Positions 56,828 to 64,000 of a stretch of 64,000 nt of DNA are shown here, one piece after another. The notes under the pieces are model-generated. The model was not told where the DNA came from. It saw nothing but the letters and a program-made list of their open reading frames with translations, and made no database searches. The stretch covers positions 186,001-250,000 of the forward strand of contig NC_014391.1 in assembly GCF_000145235.1 (NCBI RefSeq), written 5' to 3'. The DNA comes from Micromonospora aurantiaca ATCC 27029 (GTDB taxonomy: Bacteria; Actinomycetota; Actinomycetes; Mycobacteriales; Micromonosporaceae). Numbering within the stretch: the first letter of the stretch is position 1; every line of letters begins with the position of its first letter. A program made the translations under genes and the position numbers.

Positions 56828-58338
56828 GACATCGCCCCGGTGATCCGGGCCGCGGCGATCTTGCCGCTGATCAGCACCATCGGCACCCCCACGCCCGGCT
56901 GGGTGCCGGAGCCGACGAAGACCACGTTCTCCAGCGTCCGGTGCAGGTTGGAGGGGCGGAACGGGCCGGTCTGGAAGAGGCTGTGCGAGGCGGCGAACGG
57001 GGTGCCGGCGGCCATGCCCTGCGCCGCCCAGTCGGCCGGGGTGACGGCCCGCATCACCTCGATGCCGTCGCCGAAGCCGACGTAGCCGCGCTCCTCAAGA
57101 GTGGTGACGAGCTGGTCGGCGTACCGCTGCGTGAGGTCGCCCGTCCAGTCGAACGGCGCCCGTTCCAGGTTCGGCACCGGGGCCAGCACGTAGTAGGTGT
57201 GCCTGCCGGCCGGCGCCACCGACGGGTCGGTGCGGCTCGGGTTCGTCACCAGCAGCGACGGGTCGGTCATCAGCTCGCCTCGGCGGATCACCTCGTCGAA
57301 CGTGCCCTTCCAGGACCGCCCGAAGTGGATGTTGTGGTGGGCGATCTTGCCATAGCCCTGCGTCGAACCGATGTGCAGCACCACGCAGGACGGCGAGTAG
57401 GTGAGCTTGCGCTGCCGGCTGGGCGGCAGCAGGTCCTGGTAGGCGACCGGCAGGTCCGGGTTGAGCACGACCGTGTCGGCGGGGATGAAGTCGCCGTCGG
57501 CGGTGACGACGCCGGTGGCGCGGCCGTTGGCGGTCTCCACCCGGGTCACCGTGGTGCCGTAGCGGATCTGCACGCCGTGCTTCTCGGCCGCGCCGGCCAT
57601 CCCACGCGAGACCGCGTGGATGCCGCCGCGCGGGAAGCAGACCCCGGCCACCGAGTCGAGGTACGCGATGACCGCGTAGATCGCCAGCGCGTCGTGCGGC
57701 GACAGGCCCGCGTACATGGCCTGGAAGGAGAAGATCCGCTGGGTACGCGGGTCGCGGAAGAACTGGTTGATCTTCGTCTGGAGCCGCCGGAAGGCGCCGC
57801 TGGCGAACAGCTTCAGCAGGTTGCCGGTGAGCAGGTCGGTCGGCGCGTCCAGGTTGCGCTCGATGAAGTCGGCCCGTTCCCACTGCCACAGGTTGCGGGC
57901 GTACTCGACGAAACGCAGGTAGCCGTCGGCCTCCCGGGGGCCGCAGACGCGGGCGATCTCGGCGGCCATCCGGGTGGTGTCGGTGATGACGTCGAGCGTC
58001 GACCCGTCCGGGTAGTAGGCGCGGTACGCCGGGTCGAGCGGGGTCAGGTCGAGCCAGTCGGTCAGCTCCTCGCCCACCGCGCCGAGCGCCTCGGCGATCA
58101 GGTCGGGCATGGTGAGGACTGTCGGGCCGGTGTCGAACTCGTACCCGTCGACGCTGAGCCGCCCGGCGCGCCCGCCCGGCACCGGCTCGCGTTCCAGCAC
58201 TGTCACCTGCCGGCCGCTGCCGGCCAGGTGCAGCGCGCAGGCCAGCCCACCCAGCCCGGCGCCGACCACGACCACCCGGTCGGTCCGTCCCTTGACGGTA
58301 CGCATTCCGGCCCCCTTGCTCACGAAGTTGCTCATCAT
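56824..58338 (-). CDS. crtI: Phytoene desaturase (CrtI type)
   Basis: FAD-dependent desaturation of phytoene towards lycopene. 504 residues, with the FAD motif VVVVGAGLGGLACALHLAG, EREPVPGGRAG, FDTGPTVLTMPDL, and the C-terminal signature FVGSGTQPGVGVPMVLISGK. Two starts: ATG 58338 overlaps the crtE stop by 4 bp (CATGA), and ATG 58305 has AAGGGGG upstream and may be the real one. Second gene of the crtE-crtI-idi-merR operon. Confidence 0.93.
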   Translation of the reverse strand: MMSNFVSKGAGMRTVKGRTDRVVVVGAGLGGLACALHLAGSGRQVTVLEREPVPGGRAGRLSVDGYEFDTGPTVLTMPDLIAEALGAVGEELTDWLDLTPLDPAYRAYYPDGSTLDVITDTTRMAAEIARVCGPREADGYLRFVEYARNLWQWERADFIERNLDAPTDLLTGNLLKLFASGAFRRLQTKINQFFRDPRTQRIFSFQAMYAGLSPHDALAIYAVIAYLDSVAGVCFPRGGIHAVSRGMAGAAEKHGVQIRYGTTVTRVETANGRATGVVTADGDFIPADTVVLNPDLPVAYQDLLPPSRQRKLTYSPSCVVLHIGSTQGYGKIAHHNIHFGRSWKGTFDEVIRRGELMTDPSLLVTNPSRTDPSVAPAGRHTYYVLAPVPNLERAPFDWTGDLTQRYADQLVTTLEERGYVGFGDGIEVMRAVTPADWAAQGMAAGTPFAASHSLFQTGPFRPSNLHRTLENVVFVGSGTQPGVGVPMVLISGKIAAARITGAMS

Positions 58339-59489
58339 GCCCGCCGCGCCGTGGCGGCGGTGGCGAGGCCGGTCAGCGCGGTGCGCGCGGTCTCGTCGAT
58401 CGGTGCGGTGCCGAGCGCGGCGAGCGCCTCGGTCACCCGGTCGGAGATCATCCGCTCCACCCGGGCCGTGGCCCCGGTGTCCCGGACCACGTCGGCCAGC
58501 CGGTCCACCTCAGTTGCCGAGGTGACCGAGCCGGCCCGCTCCAGGACCCGGCGCTGCGCCGGGTCGGCGAGCTGCCGGGCCAGCATCAGCAGGGCGGTCG
58601 GCTTGCCGGTACGCAGGTCGTCCCCGGCCGGCTTGCCGGTGGTCTCCGGGTCGCCGTAGACGCCCAGCAGGTCGTCGCGGAGCTGGAACGCCTCGCCGAC
58701 GGCCAGCCCGTACCGGGTGTACGCGGCGATGAGCGGGTCGTCCGCGTCAGCGCCCGCCAGACAGGCGCCGAACAGCAGCGGACGCTGGACGGTGTAGCTG
58801 GCGGTCTTGTACCGGGCCACCCGCAGCGCCCGGTCGACGGTCCAGCTCGCCGAGTCGTTCTCGCCGAGCACGTCCAGGAACTGCCCGGCGACCGTCTCCA
58901 CCCGCATCTGGTCGTAGCAGCGGCGCACGTCGAGCAGCCGCTCCGCCGGGACCGCCGCGTGCGCCATCAGCCGGTCGGCCCAGACCATGCAGAGGTCACC
59001 GATCAGGACGGCGACGGCTTCGCCGTACCGGTCGGGGTCGCCGGTGTGTCCGGCGGCCCGGTGCCGGGCGGCGGCGGCCCGGTGCGCGGTGGGCAGCCCT
59101 CGCCTGGTGTCGGACGCGTCCATCACGTCGTCGTGCACCAGCGCGAACGTGTGCAGCAACTCCAGCGCGGACAGGGCCGGGAGCACCGAGCACAGCGGTT
59201 CCTCCCCGCCGACCACACCCCGCCATCCCCAGTACGCGAACGTGGGGCGGACCCGCTTGCCGCCGGCCAGCACGCAGTCGCGTGCCGTGGTCGCGAAACC
59301 ACCCATCGCTGCGTCGATCTCGGTGAGCGATTCGACTTCCGCGGCCAGGAACGCCGCGAGCGTCTCATCGACCCCTTTGATCAGGTCTTTCGTGAACGCG
59401 GCCAGTACGCCGCGGACCGGATCGTCCGTCGCCCCGGGCTGAGCCGGCGCGACGCGGAGCGCATTACCCGCAACTGCGTCGTTGGCCAT
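58335..59489 (-). CDS. crtE: Geranylgeranyl diphosphate synthase
   Basis: Chain-elongating prenyltransferase, probably giving GGPP for phytoene. 384 residues. The first Asp-rich motif is in FALVHDDVMDASDTRRGLPT, and the second is QLRDDLLGVYGDPETTGKP. Also KRVRPTFAYW and the helix with FARM-like residues. The first ~45 residues are an extension. ATG 59489. First gene of the minus-strand crt operon, sharing a 64-bp promoter region with crtB. Confidence 0.93.
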   Translation of the reverse strand: MANDAVAGNALRVAPAQPGATDDPVRGVLAAFTKDLIKGVDETLAAFLAAEVESLTEIDAAMGGFATTARDCVLAGGKRVRPTFAYWGWRGVVGGEEPLCSVLPALSALELLHTFALVHDDVMDASDTRRGLPTAHRAAAARHRAAGHTGDPDRYGEAVAVLIGDLCMVWADRLMAHAAVPAERLLDVRRCYDQMRVETVAGQFLDVLGENDSASWTVDRALRVARYKTASYTVQRPLLFGACLAGADADDPLIAAYTRYGLAVGEAFQLRDDLLGVYGDPETTGKPAGDDLRTGKPTALLMLARQLADPAQRRVLERAGSVTSATEVDRLADVVRDTGATARVERMISDRVTEALAALGTAPIDETARTALTGLATAATARRA

Positions 59490-59500
59490 GTGGGCGAGCG

Positions 59501-59541
59501 TACCCTAGGGTTACGAGTTGCGTCGATTGCTGCGTCGAAAC
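59501..59541. promoter_or_regulatory. crtE-crtB divergent regulatory region
   Basis: Contains a perfect 10-bp palindrome ACCCTAGGGT (59502-59511) within GTACCCTAGGGTTAC and two direct repeats TGCGTCGA at 59519-59526 and 59531-59538 (12-bp period). Another TGCGTCG is at 59475. A MerR-type regulator could bind tandem sites here. Confidence 0.5.
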
Positions 59542-59553
59542 TGAGGAGGGCCG

Positions 59554-60480
59554 ATGGACACGGATCTGACCGCTGCCTATGACCGTTGCCGCGAGCTGCA
59601 CCGCCGTCACGGCCGTACCTACTATCTCGCCACCCGGCTGCTTCCCGCCTGGAAACGGCGACATGTGCACGCCTTGTACGGCTTCACCCGGTACGCGGAC
59701 GAGATCGTCGACCGCACCGAGGACCTGCCGCCGGCCGAGCGCGCCGCCCGGCTGCGCGAGTGGTCGGATCGATTCGTCGCCGGGCTGCACGGTGCGTCGG
59801 TCGACGACCCGCTGCTCCCCGCGGTGCTGCACACCATCGCCGTGTTCGACCTGGACCGCGACGACTTCGCGTCGTTCCTGCGCAGCATGGCGATGGATCT
59901 GACTGTCATGTCGTACCCGACCTACGACGACCTGCTCGACTACATGGAGGGCTCGGCCGCTGTCATCGGCACCATGATGCTGCCGATCCTGGGCAGTTCC
60001 GACCCGGCCGCCGCCCGCGAGCCCGCCCGTCAGCTCGGCTTCGCGTTCCAGCTCACCAACTTCATCCGGGACGTCGCCGAGGACCTCGACCGGGGCCGGA
60101 CCTACCTGCCCGACGAGGACATGGCCAAGTTCGACCTCACCCGCGACGACCTGCTCGCGGCCAAGGCCGCCGGCCGCACCACGCCGCGCATCCGCGAGCT
60201 GATCGAGTACGAGGTGACCCGCGCCCAGGCCCACTACGTCGCCGCCGCACCGGGCATCCCGCTGCTCGACCCGGCCTCGCAGGCGTGCATGCGCACCGCG
60301 TACGCGCTCTACGGCGGCATCCTCGACGAGGTGGCCGCGCAGGACTACGACGTCTTCGTGCGCCGTGCCCTGGTGCCGCAGCGGCGCCGGATGGCGGTGG
60401 CCGCGCGGGCGCTGCTCACCCCGCCCGGTACGCCGGTGCGGGTGCCCGGCCCGGCACTGGAACCGGCCCTGGCCGGATGA
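59554..60480 (+). CDS. crtB: Phytoene synthase
   Basis: Condenses two GGPP to phytoene. 308 residues. The Asp-rich motifs are GFTRYADEIVDRTED and QLTNFIRDVAEDLDRGRTYLP. RTYYLATRLLP and RVARxALYGG-type (MRTAYALYGGILDEV) regions are typical. ATG 59554 has GAGGAGGG upstream. Followed with 4-bp overlap by phr. Confidence 0.95.
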   Translation: MDTDLTAAYDRCRELHRRHGRTYYLATRLLPAWKRRHVHALYGFTRYADEIVDRTEDLPPAERAARLREWSDRFVAGLHGASVDDPLLPAVLHTIAVFDLDRDDFASFLRSMAMDLTVMSYPTYDDLLDYMEGSAAVIGTMMLPILGSSDPAAAREPARQLGFAFQLTNFIRDVAEDLDRGRTYLPDEDMAKFDLTRDDLLAAKAAGRTTPRIRELIEYEVTRAQAHYVAAAPGIPLLDPASQACMRTAYALYGGILDEVAAQDYDVFVRRALVPQRRRMAVAARALLTPPGTPVRVPGPALEPALAG

Positions 60481-61799
60481 CCGGCCGCACGGCGGTCGTG
60501 CTGTTCACCCGTGACCTGCGGGTGCACGACCACCCGGCGCTCGCCGCCGCCTGCTCCGCGTTCGACCGGGTGGTGCCGCTCTACGTGCTCGACCCGGCGC
60601 TGCAGAAGCTCTCGCCGAACCGCACCCGCTTCCTGCACCAGAGCCTGGCCGACCTGCGTGAGGCGCTGCGCAAGCGCGGCGGCGACCTGGTGATCAGGCG
60701 TGGCGACCCGGTGGCCGAGACGGTGAAACTGGCCCGGAAGGTGGGCGCCGAGGGCGTCGGGCTCTCCGCCGACGTGAGCCGTTACGCCCACCGCCGGGAA
60801 CGCCGCCTGCGCGCCGAGTGCGACAGGCACCGGATGTTTTTGCGCCTGTTCCCCGGCCTGACGATCGTCGAGCCGGGCGCGCTGCGTCCGGGCGGCGGCG
60901 ACCACTACCGGGTCTTCAGCCCCTACTTCCGGGCCTGGCAGGGCGTGCGGTGGCGGGACGAGCTGGCCGCGCCGAAGCGGGTCCGGCTGCCCGACGGCGT
61001 CGACCCCGGCCGGCTGCCGGACCCGCCGAAGGGCGACAGCCCGGATGCCGCCGTCGGCGGCGAGACCGTCGCCAGGCGCCGGCTCACCGCCTGGCTGCCC
61101 ACCCTCGACCGGTACGACGACATCCACGACGACATGGCCGGCGACGAGACCTCGCGGCTCAGCCCGTACCTGCGGTTCGGTTGTGTCTCGCCGCTGGCGG
61201 TGGCGAACCGGGCCGGCGACCGGGACGGGCCGTTCGTCAGGCAGCTCTGCTGGCGCGACTTCTACCACCAGGTGGTGGCCGGTTTCCCCGACCTGTCCAC
61301 TGTTGCCTACCGGCGCGGCGCGCGGGAGGACTGGCGCGACGACCCGCACGCGTTCGACGCCTGGGCCGAGGGGCGGACCGGCATGCCGATCGTGGACGCG
61401 GGCATGCGTCAGTTGCGCGCCGAGGGCTGGATGCACAACCGGGCCCGGCTGATCACCGCCGGCTACCTGACCAAGCACCTCGGGCTGGACTGGCGGCCCG
61501 GCCTGGAAATCTTCTTCCGGTGGCTGCTCGACGGCGACCGGGTCAACAACTCGGGCAACTGGCAGTGGGTGGCCGGCACCGGCAACGACACCCGGCCGTA
61601 CCGCGGCTTCAACCCGGTACGGCAGGCCGAACGCTACGACCCCGACGGCGCGTACGTGCGGCGCTGGGTGCCCGAGCTGGCGTCGGTGGCGGGCAAGGCG
61701 GTGCACCAGCCGTGGCGGCTGCCCGACGAGGTACGCCACACACTCGACTACCCGCCGCCGCTGGAGGTGCCCGGCGCCGACCCGGTCTGGCTGCGCTGA
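60477..61799 (+). CDS. phr: Deoxyribodipyrimidine photolyase (CPD class I)
   Basis: Light-driven repair of cyclobutane pyrimidine dimers. 440 residues: N-terminal Rossmann antenna domain (VVLFTRDLRVHDHPAL), and a helical FAD domain with TSRLSPYLRFGCVSP, WRDFYHQV, MPIVDAGMRQLRAEGWMHNRAR and DLDWR-like end (LDWRPGLEIFF, NNSGNWQWVAGTGND). The Trp electron-transfer residues lie in this region. ATG 60477 overlaps crtB by 4 bp, so photoprotection by carotenoids and repair share one transcript. Confidence 0.95.
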   Translation: MTGRTAVVLFTRDLRVHDHPALAAACSAFDRVVPLYVLDPALQKLSPNRTRFLHQSLADLREALRKRGGDLVIRRGDPVAETVKLARKVGAEGVGLSADVSRYAHRRERRLRAECDRHRMFLRLFPGLTIVEPGALRPGGGDHYRVFSPYFRAWQGVRWRDELAAPKRVRLPDGVDPGRLPDPPKGDSPDAAVGGETVARRRLTAWLPTLDRYDDIHDDMAGDETSRLSPYLRFGCVSPLAVANRAGDRDGPFVRQLCWRDFYHQVVAGFPDLSTVAYRRGAREDWRDDPHAFDAWAEGRTGMPIVDAGMRQLRAEGWMHNRARLITAGYLTKHLGLDWRPGLEIFFRWLLDGDRVNNSGNWQWVAGTGNDTRPYRGFNPVRQAERYDPDGAYVRRWVPELASVAGKAVHQPWRLPDEVRHTLDYPPPLEVPGADPVWLR

Positions 61800-62169
61800 C
61801 GCCGCCCGCTGACGCCGGCTTGTGCGTCCCGCCGGCACCGCGCATCACCGGCGCACGAACGTGTCCGGACACGTCGGCGCACCGCTCCCGTGGCAGTGTG
61901 GGCTCGGCAGAATCGGTCACTCCAAGTGACCTTTCGCCCGCCGGGGCCGTGTGCCTCTCGTCCCCTTTGCTCTGCAGCCATATCCGCATCGGTTGCGGAA
62001 CGTCACCACCTGGGCCTCGCGCGTTTTTCGGACCTGCGAGGAAATCCCTGTTCAGCGCGGTGCTGCGCCGATGACTGCAGAGCAAAGTCGGAAAAGGGAA
62101 CACGGGGCCGCCCGGCCGGCCGAATGCGCTGCGTGACGATGGCTCGGGATCACTGAGAGTGACCGACTG
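61800..62169. other. 370-bp convergent intergenic region between phr and serine hydrolase gene
   Basis: No gene seen. It holds a perfect palindrome CGTGTCCGGACACG (61860-61873), two similar short hairpins (GGTCACT-CCA-AGTGACC at 61915-61931 and GATCACT-GAG-AGTGACC at 62148-62164) that likely terminate the converging genes, and between them the structured element listed separately. Confidence 0.6.
61966..62086. ncRNA. Candidate structured RNA element, 12-bp closing stem with inner hairpins
   Basis: TTTGCTCTGCAG (61966-61977) pairs perfectly with CTGCAGAGCAAA (62075-62086) over 97 bases. Inside are three smaller hairpins, CCGCA-TCGGT-TGCGG, CCTCGC...GCGAGG (15-base loop) and GCGC-GGTGCT-GCGC, giving a multi-branched fold. 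The strand is not determined and there is no protein frame. Could also be remnants of a small mobile element. Confidence 0.35.
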
Positions 62170-63270
62170 TCAGAGGCAGGAATGCAACGCCTCGACCAGC
62201 TCCTCCACCCGGTCGTGATCGGCCAGCCGGGCCGTCGCGTACGCGAAGGTGTAGCCGCGCTCCGGGTCGGCCCAGGCGCTGCTGCCGCCGATCCCGCCCA
62301 TGCCCCAGCTGCCGTCCGGCTCCCACTGCATGCCGAGCGTCCAGTCCACCGGACGGTCCAGCAGCAGGTCCGGTCCGCTGTACTGCACCCGCGTCGCCTC
62401 GGTGACCAGTTCCGGGCTGAACAGGCGTACCCCGTCCAGGGTGCCGCAGGCGAGGAGGCCCGCGTAGAGCCGGGCGAGCCCGGCGGCGGTGGCGTGCAGG
62501 TTCACCGCCGGGATCTCGGCGGCCCGCCACAGGTCGCTGTTCACCATCGCGACGTCGCGCCCGCCCGGCGGGTTGTCCAGCGCCCGCGCCCGCAACGAGC
62601 CCGGCTCGCCGCGCATCGCGTCCGGCCAGGCCGGATCGGCGTACGACAGATCGGCGCACCGCCGCCGGTCGGCCTCACCGAGCCCGAAGGCCAGATCCAG
62701 GCGCCACGGTCCGGCGATCTCCTCGGCCAGGAACCGGCCCACCGAGCGTCCGTCCACCCGGCGGACCAGCTCGCCCACCAGGTGCCCGTACGTCCAGGCG
62801 TGCTCGGCCGCGACGGCGCCCGGCATCCACTCGGGCTCGGCCGCCGCCAGATCGGCGCAGAGCAGGTCCCAGTCGGCGATGGCGGCGGCGGGCCGGGGCA
62901 CCGGGAAGGCGGGCAGCCCGGCGGTGTGGGTGAGCACCTGCCGCACGGTGGCCGGGGCGCGGAAACCCGGCCAGTACGCGGACACCGGCGCGTCCAGGTC
63001 GACCCGGCCCCGGTCGACGAGCAGCAGCAGGCACAGCGCGACCACCGGCTTGCCGGCCGAGTAGACGTCGACGAGCGTGTCCGGTCGCCACGGCCGGTCC
63101 GCCCCGGCGGCCGGTACGACAGTGCCGGGCGGGACCGTCGCGGTGGTGCCGCCCACCAACTTCACCACCGGTACGCCGTCGTGCCACACCGACAGCGACG
63201 CACCGGTCTCCCGGCCGGTCGTGAACAGGTCGTGGAAGCAGTCCCGGACCGGGGTGAAGCGCGCGTGCAT
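62170..63270 (-). CDS. Serine hydrolase of the beta-lactamase/DD-peptidase (class C-like) family
   Basis: 366 residues. The SxxK motif is VYSAGKPV (Ser-Ala-Gly-Lys), a YxxxG region YGHLVGELVRR stands where YxN is expected, and the ending GMGGIGGSSAWADPERGYTFAYAT is the HxG-like region. No signal peptide, so a cytosolic esterase/amidase role of EstB type is more likely than beta-lactam resistance. ATG 63270. Confidence 0.85.
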   Translation of the reverse strand: MHARFTPVRDCFHDLFTTGRETGASLSVWHDGVPVVKLVGGTTATVPPGTVVPAAGADRPWRPDTLVDVYSAGKPVVALCLLLLVDRGRVDLDAPVSAYWPGFRAPATVRQVLTHTAGLPAFPVPRPAAAIADWDLLCADLAAAEPEWMPGAVAAEHAWTYGHLVGELVRRVDGRSVGRFLAEEIAGPWRLDLAFGLGEADRRRCADLSYADPAWPDAMRGEPGSLRARALDNPPGGRDVAMVNSDLWRAAEIPAVNLHATAAGLARLYAGLLACGTLDGVRLFSPELVTEATRVQYSGPDLLLDRPVDWTLGMQWEPDGSWGMGGIGGSSAWADPERGYTFAYATARLADHDRVEELVEALHSCL

Positions 63271-63361
63271 GCGGCCACGGTAGGCGGTCGCGTTCGTTAT
63301 CGGCGCGGGAATTCCGGCCCGGTGCGGTGGTCGGTGTCCCGAAGGTGCGGAATGCTTGCGG

Positions 63362-64000
63362 AATGGCGGAGCCGGAACTGGTGGACGTAGTAGTGGTCGG
63401 GCTCGGCGTCGGCGGCGAGGAGGTGGCCGGGCGGCTCGCCGAGGCCGGCCTCACCGTGGTCGGCATCGAACGGGACCTGGTCGGTGGCGAGTGCCCCTAC
63501 TGGGGGTGCGTGCCGAGCAAGATGATGATCCGGGCGGCGAACGCGCTGGCCGAGGCGCACCGGGTCAACGAGCTGGCCGGGTCCGCCCAGGTGCGGCCCG
63601 ACTGGGCGCCGGTGGCGAAGCGCATCCGCGCCGAGGCCACCGACACCTGGGACGACAAGGTGGCAGTGGACCGGTTCACCGGCAAGGGCGGCCGGTTCGT
63701 CCGAGGCAGTGGGCGGCTCGACGGCCCGAACCGGGTACGCGTCGGCGACCAGGTTTTCCAGGCCCGCTACGGCGTGGTCCTCGGCACCGGCACCCGGCCC
63801 TCGGTCCCGCCGATCGACGGGCTGGCCGACACGCCGTACTGGACCAATCACCAGGCCATCGAGGTCGAGGAGCTGCCCGCGTCGCTGCTGGTGCTCGGCG
63901 GCGGCGCGATCGGGCTGGAACTCGCCCAGGTCTTCGCCCGGTTCGGCGTGCGGGTGACTGTCGTCGAGGCGGCCGACCGGGTGCTCGCCGTCGAGGAGCC
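63362..64000 (+). CDS. FAD-dependent pyridine nucleotide-disulfide oxidoreductase, 3' end cut by window
   Basis: 213 residues are visible. The N-terminal FAD domain begins DVVVVGLGVGGEEVAGRL, then the redox disulfide GGECPYWGCVPSKMM (CxxxxC), GTGTRPSVPPIDGL, and the NAD domain start SLLVLGGGAIGLELAQVFARFG. It belongs to the lipoamide dehydrogenase / mercuric reductase group. Substrate unknown because the C-terminus is missing. ATG 63362 is the first Met before the FAD motif. Confidence 0.9.

Noticed and set aside
62170..63270. Beta-lactam resistance gene
   Set aside because: SxxK is present but there is no signal peptide and the YxN motif is not standard. More likely an esterase/hydrolase of the same fold.

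Overview
The window is very GC-rich actinobacterial DNA with strong third-position GC. Gene families and gene order point to a Micromonosporaceae organism, most likely Micromonospora or a close relative. The signs are a bldC gene beside purM / DUF3073 / valine dehydrogenase, a SigE-type ECF sigma factor, F420-type PPOX and DUF3151 proteins, many GTG starts, and two families of short intergenic hairpin repeats. No IS element, prophage, rRNA or CRISPR array was seen.

Layout. 1-5 kb: LOG-family protein (cut by the window start), DUF3151 protein, MinD-like ATPase with a long Pro/Ala-rich arm, DAG-kinase-like protein. 5-9 kb: purA, a lone AbiEi-like protein, purD. 9-16 kb: a secreted N,N-dimethylformamidase-like protein, then a lipid block (acyl-CoA ligase, acyl-CoA dehydrogenase, SCP2) divergent from a TetR regulator, and a DedA protein. 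15.1-19.1 kb: a tightly overlapping four-gene operon of NrtR-like Nudix regulator, J-domain/pseudokinase protein, vWA protein and a divergent second PurA-like ligase. This is my best candidate for an undescribed system. 19-23 kb: maoC and fabG4-type reductase divergent from a thiolase across a shared operator. 23-27 kb: ECF sigma / anti-sigma-like pair, purB, YbjQ protein, secreted trypsin. 27.7-38 kb: purS-purQ-purL, a ComB-like phosphatase, a surface protein with a huge Gly/Tyr-rich cytoplasmic tail, a sterol-carrier-like protein, purF and purM. 38-39.4 kb: a radical SAM maturase with an overlapping precursor peptide, a predicted multi-cyclophane RiPP. 39.5-44 kb: DUF3073, vdh, bldC and small enzymes. 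44-54 kb: beta-oxidation genes, a circularly permuted substrate-binding lipoprotein, several hypotheticals, a regulator/membrane-protein pair with a 25-bp palindromic operator, an ArsI/CadI-like protein and two exported proteins. 53.9-54.3 kb: tRNA-Glu, -Asp and -Phe. 54.4-61.8 kb: a polysaccharide deacetylase and a light-response style carotenoid island (MerR-B12 regulator, idi, crtI, crtE, divergent crtB and photolyase). 61.8-64 kb: a possible structured RNA, a serine beta-lactamase-fold hydrolase and a flavoprotein disulfide reductase cut by the window end.

Taken together, most genes of de novo purine synthesis (purA, B, D, F, L, M, Q, S) are spread over 33 kb. Two lipid regions cover activation, dehydrogenation, hydration, reduction and thiolysis of acyl-CoAs, each with dyad operators. 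Two repeat families stand out. One is about 50 bp around GGAAGGGCCCC...GTTAAC (four copies). The other is a set of GATCA-ended hairpins (six copies). Both lie mainly at 3' ends of genes, and some copies enter coding frames or supply stop codons, so they behave like small mobile units rather than only terminators.
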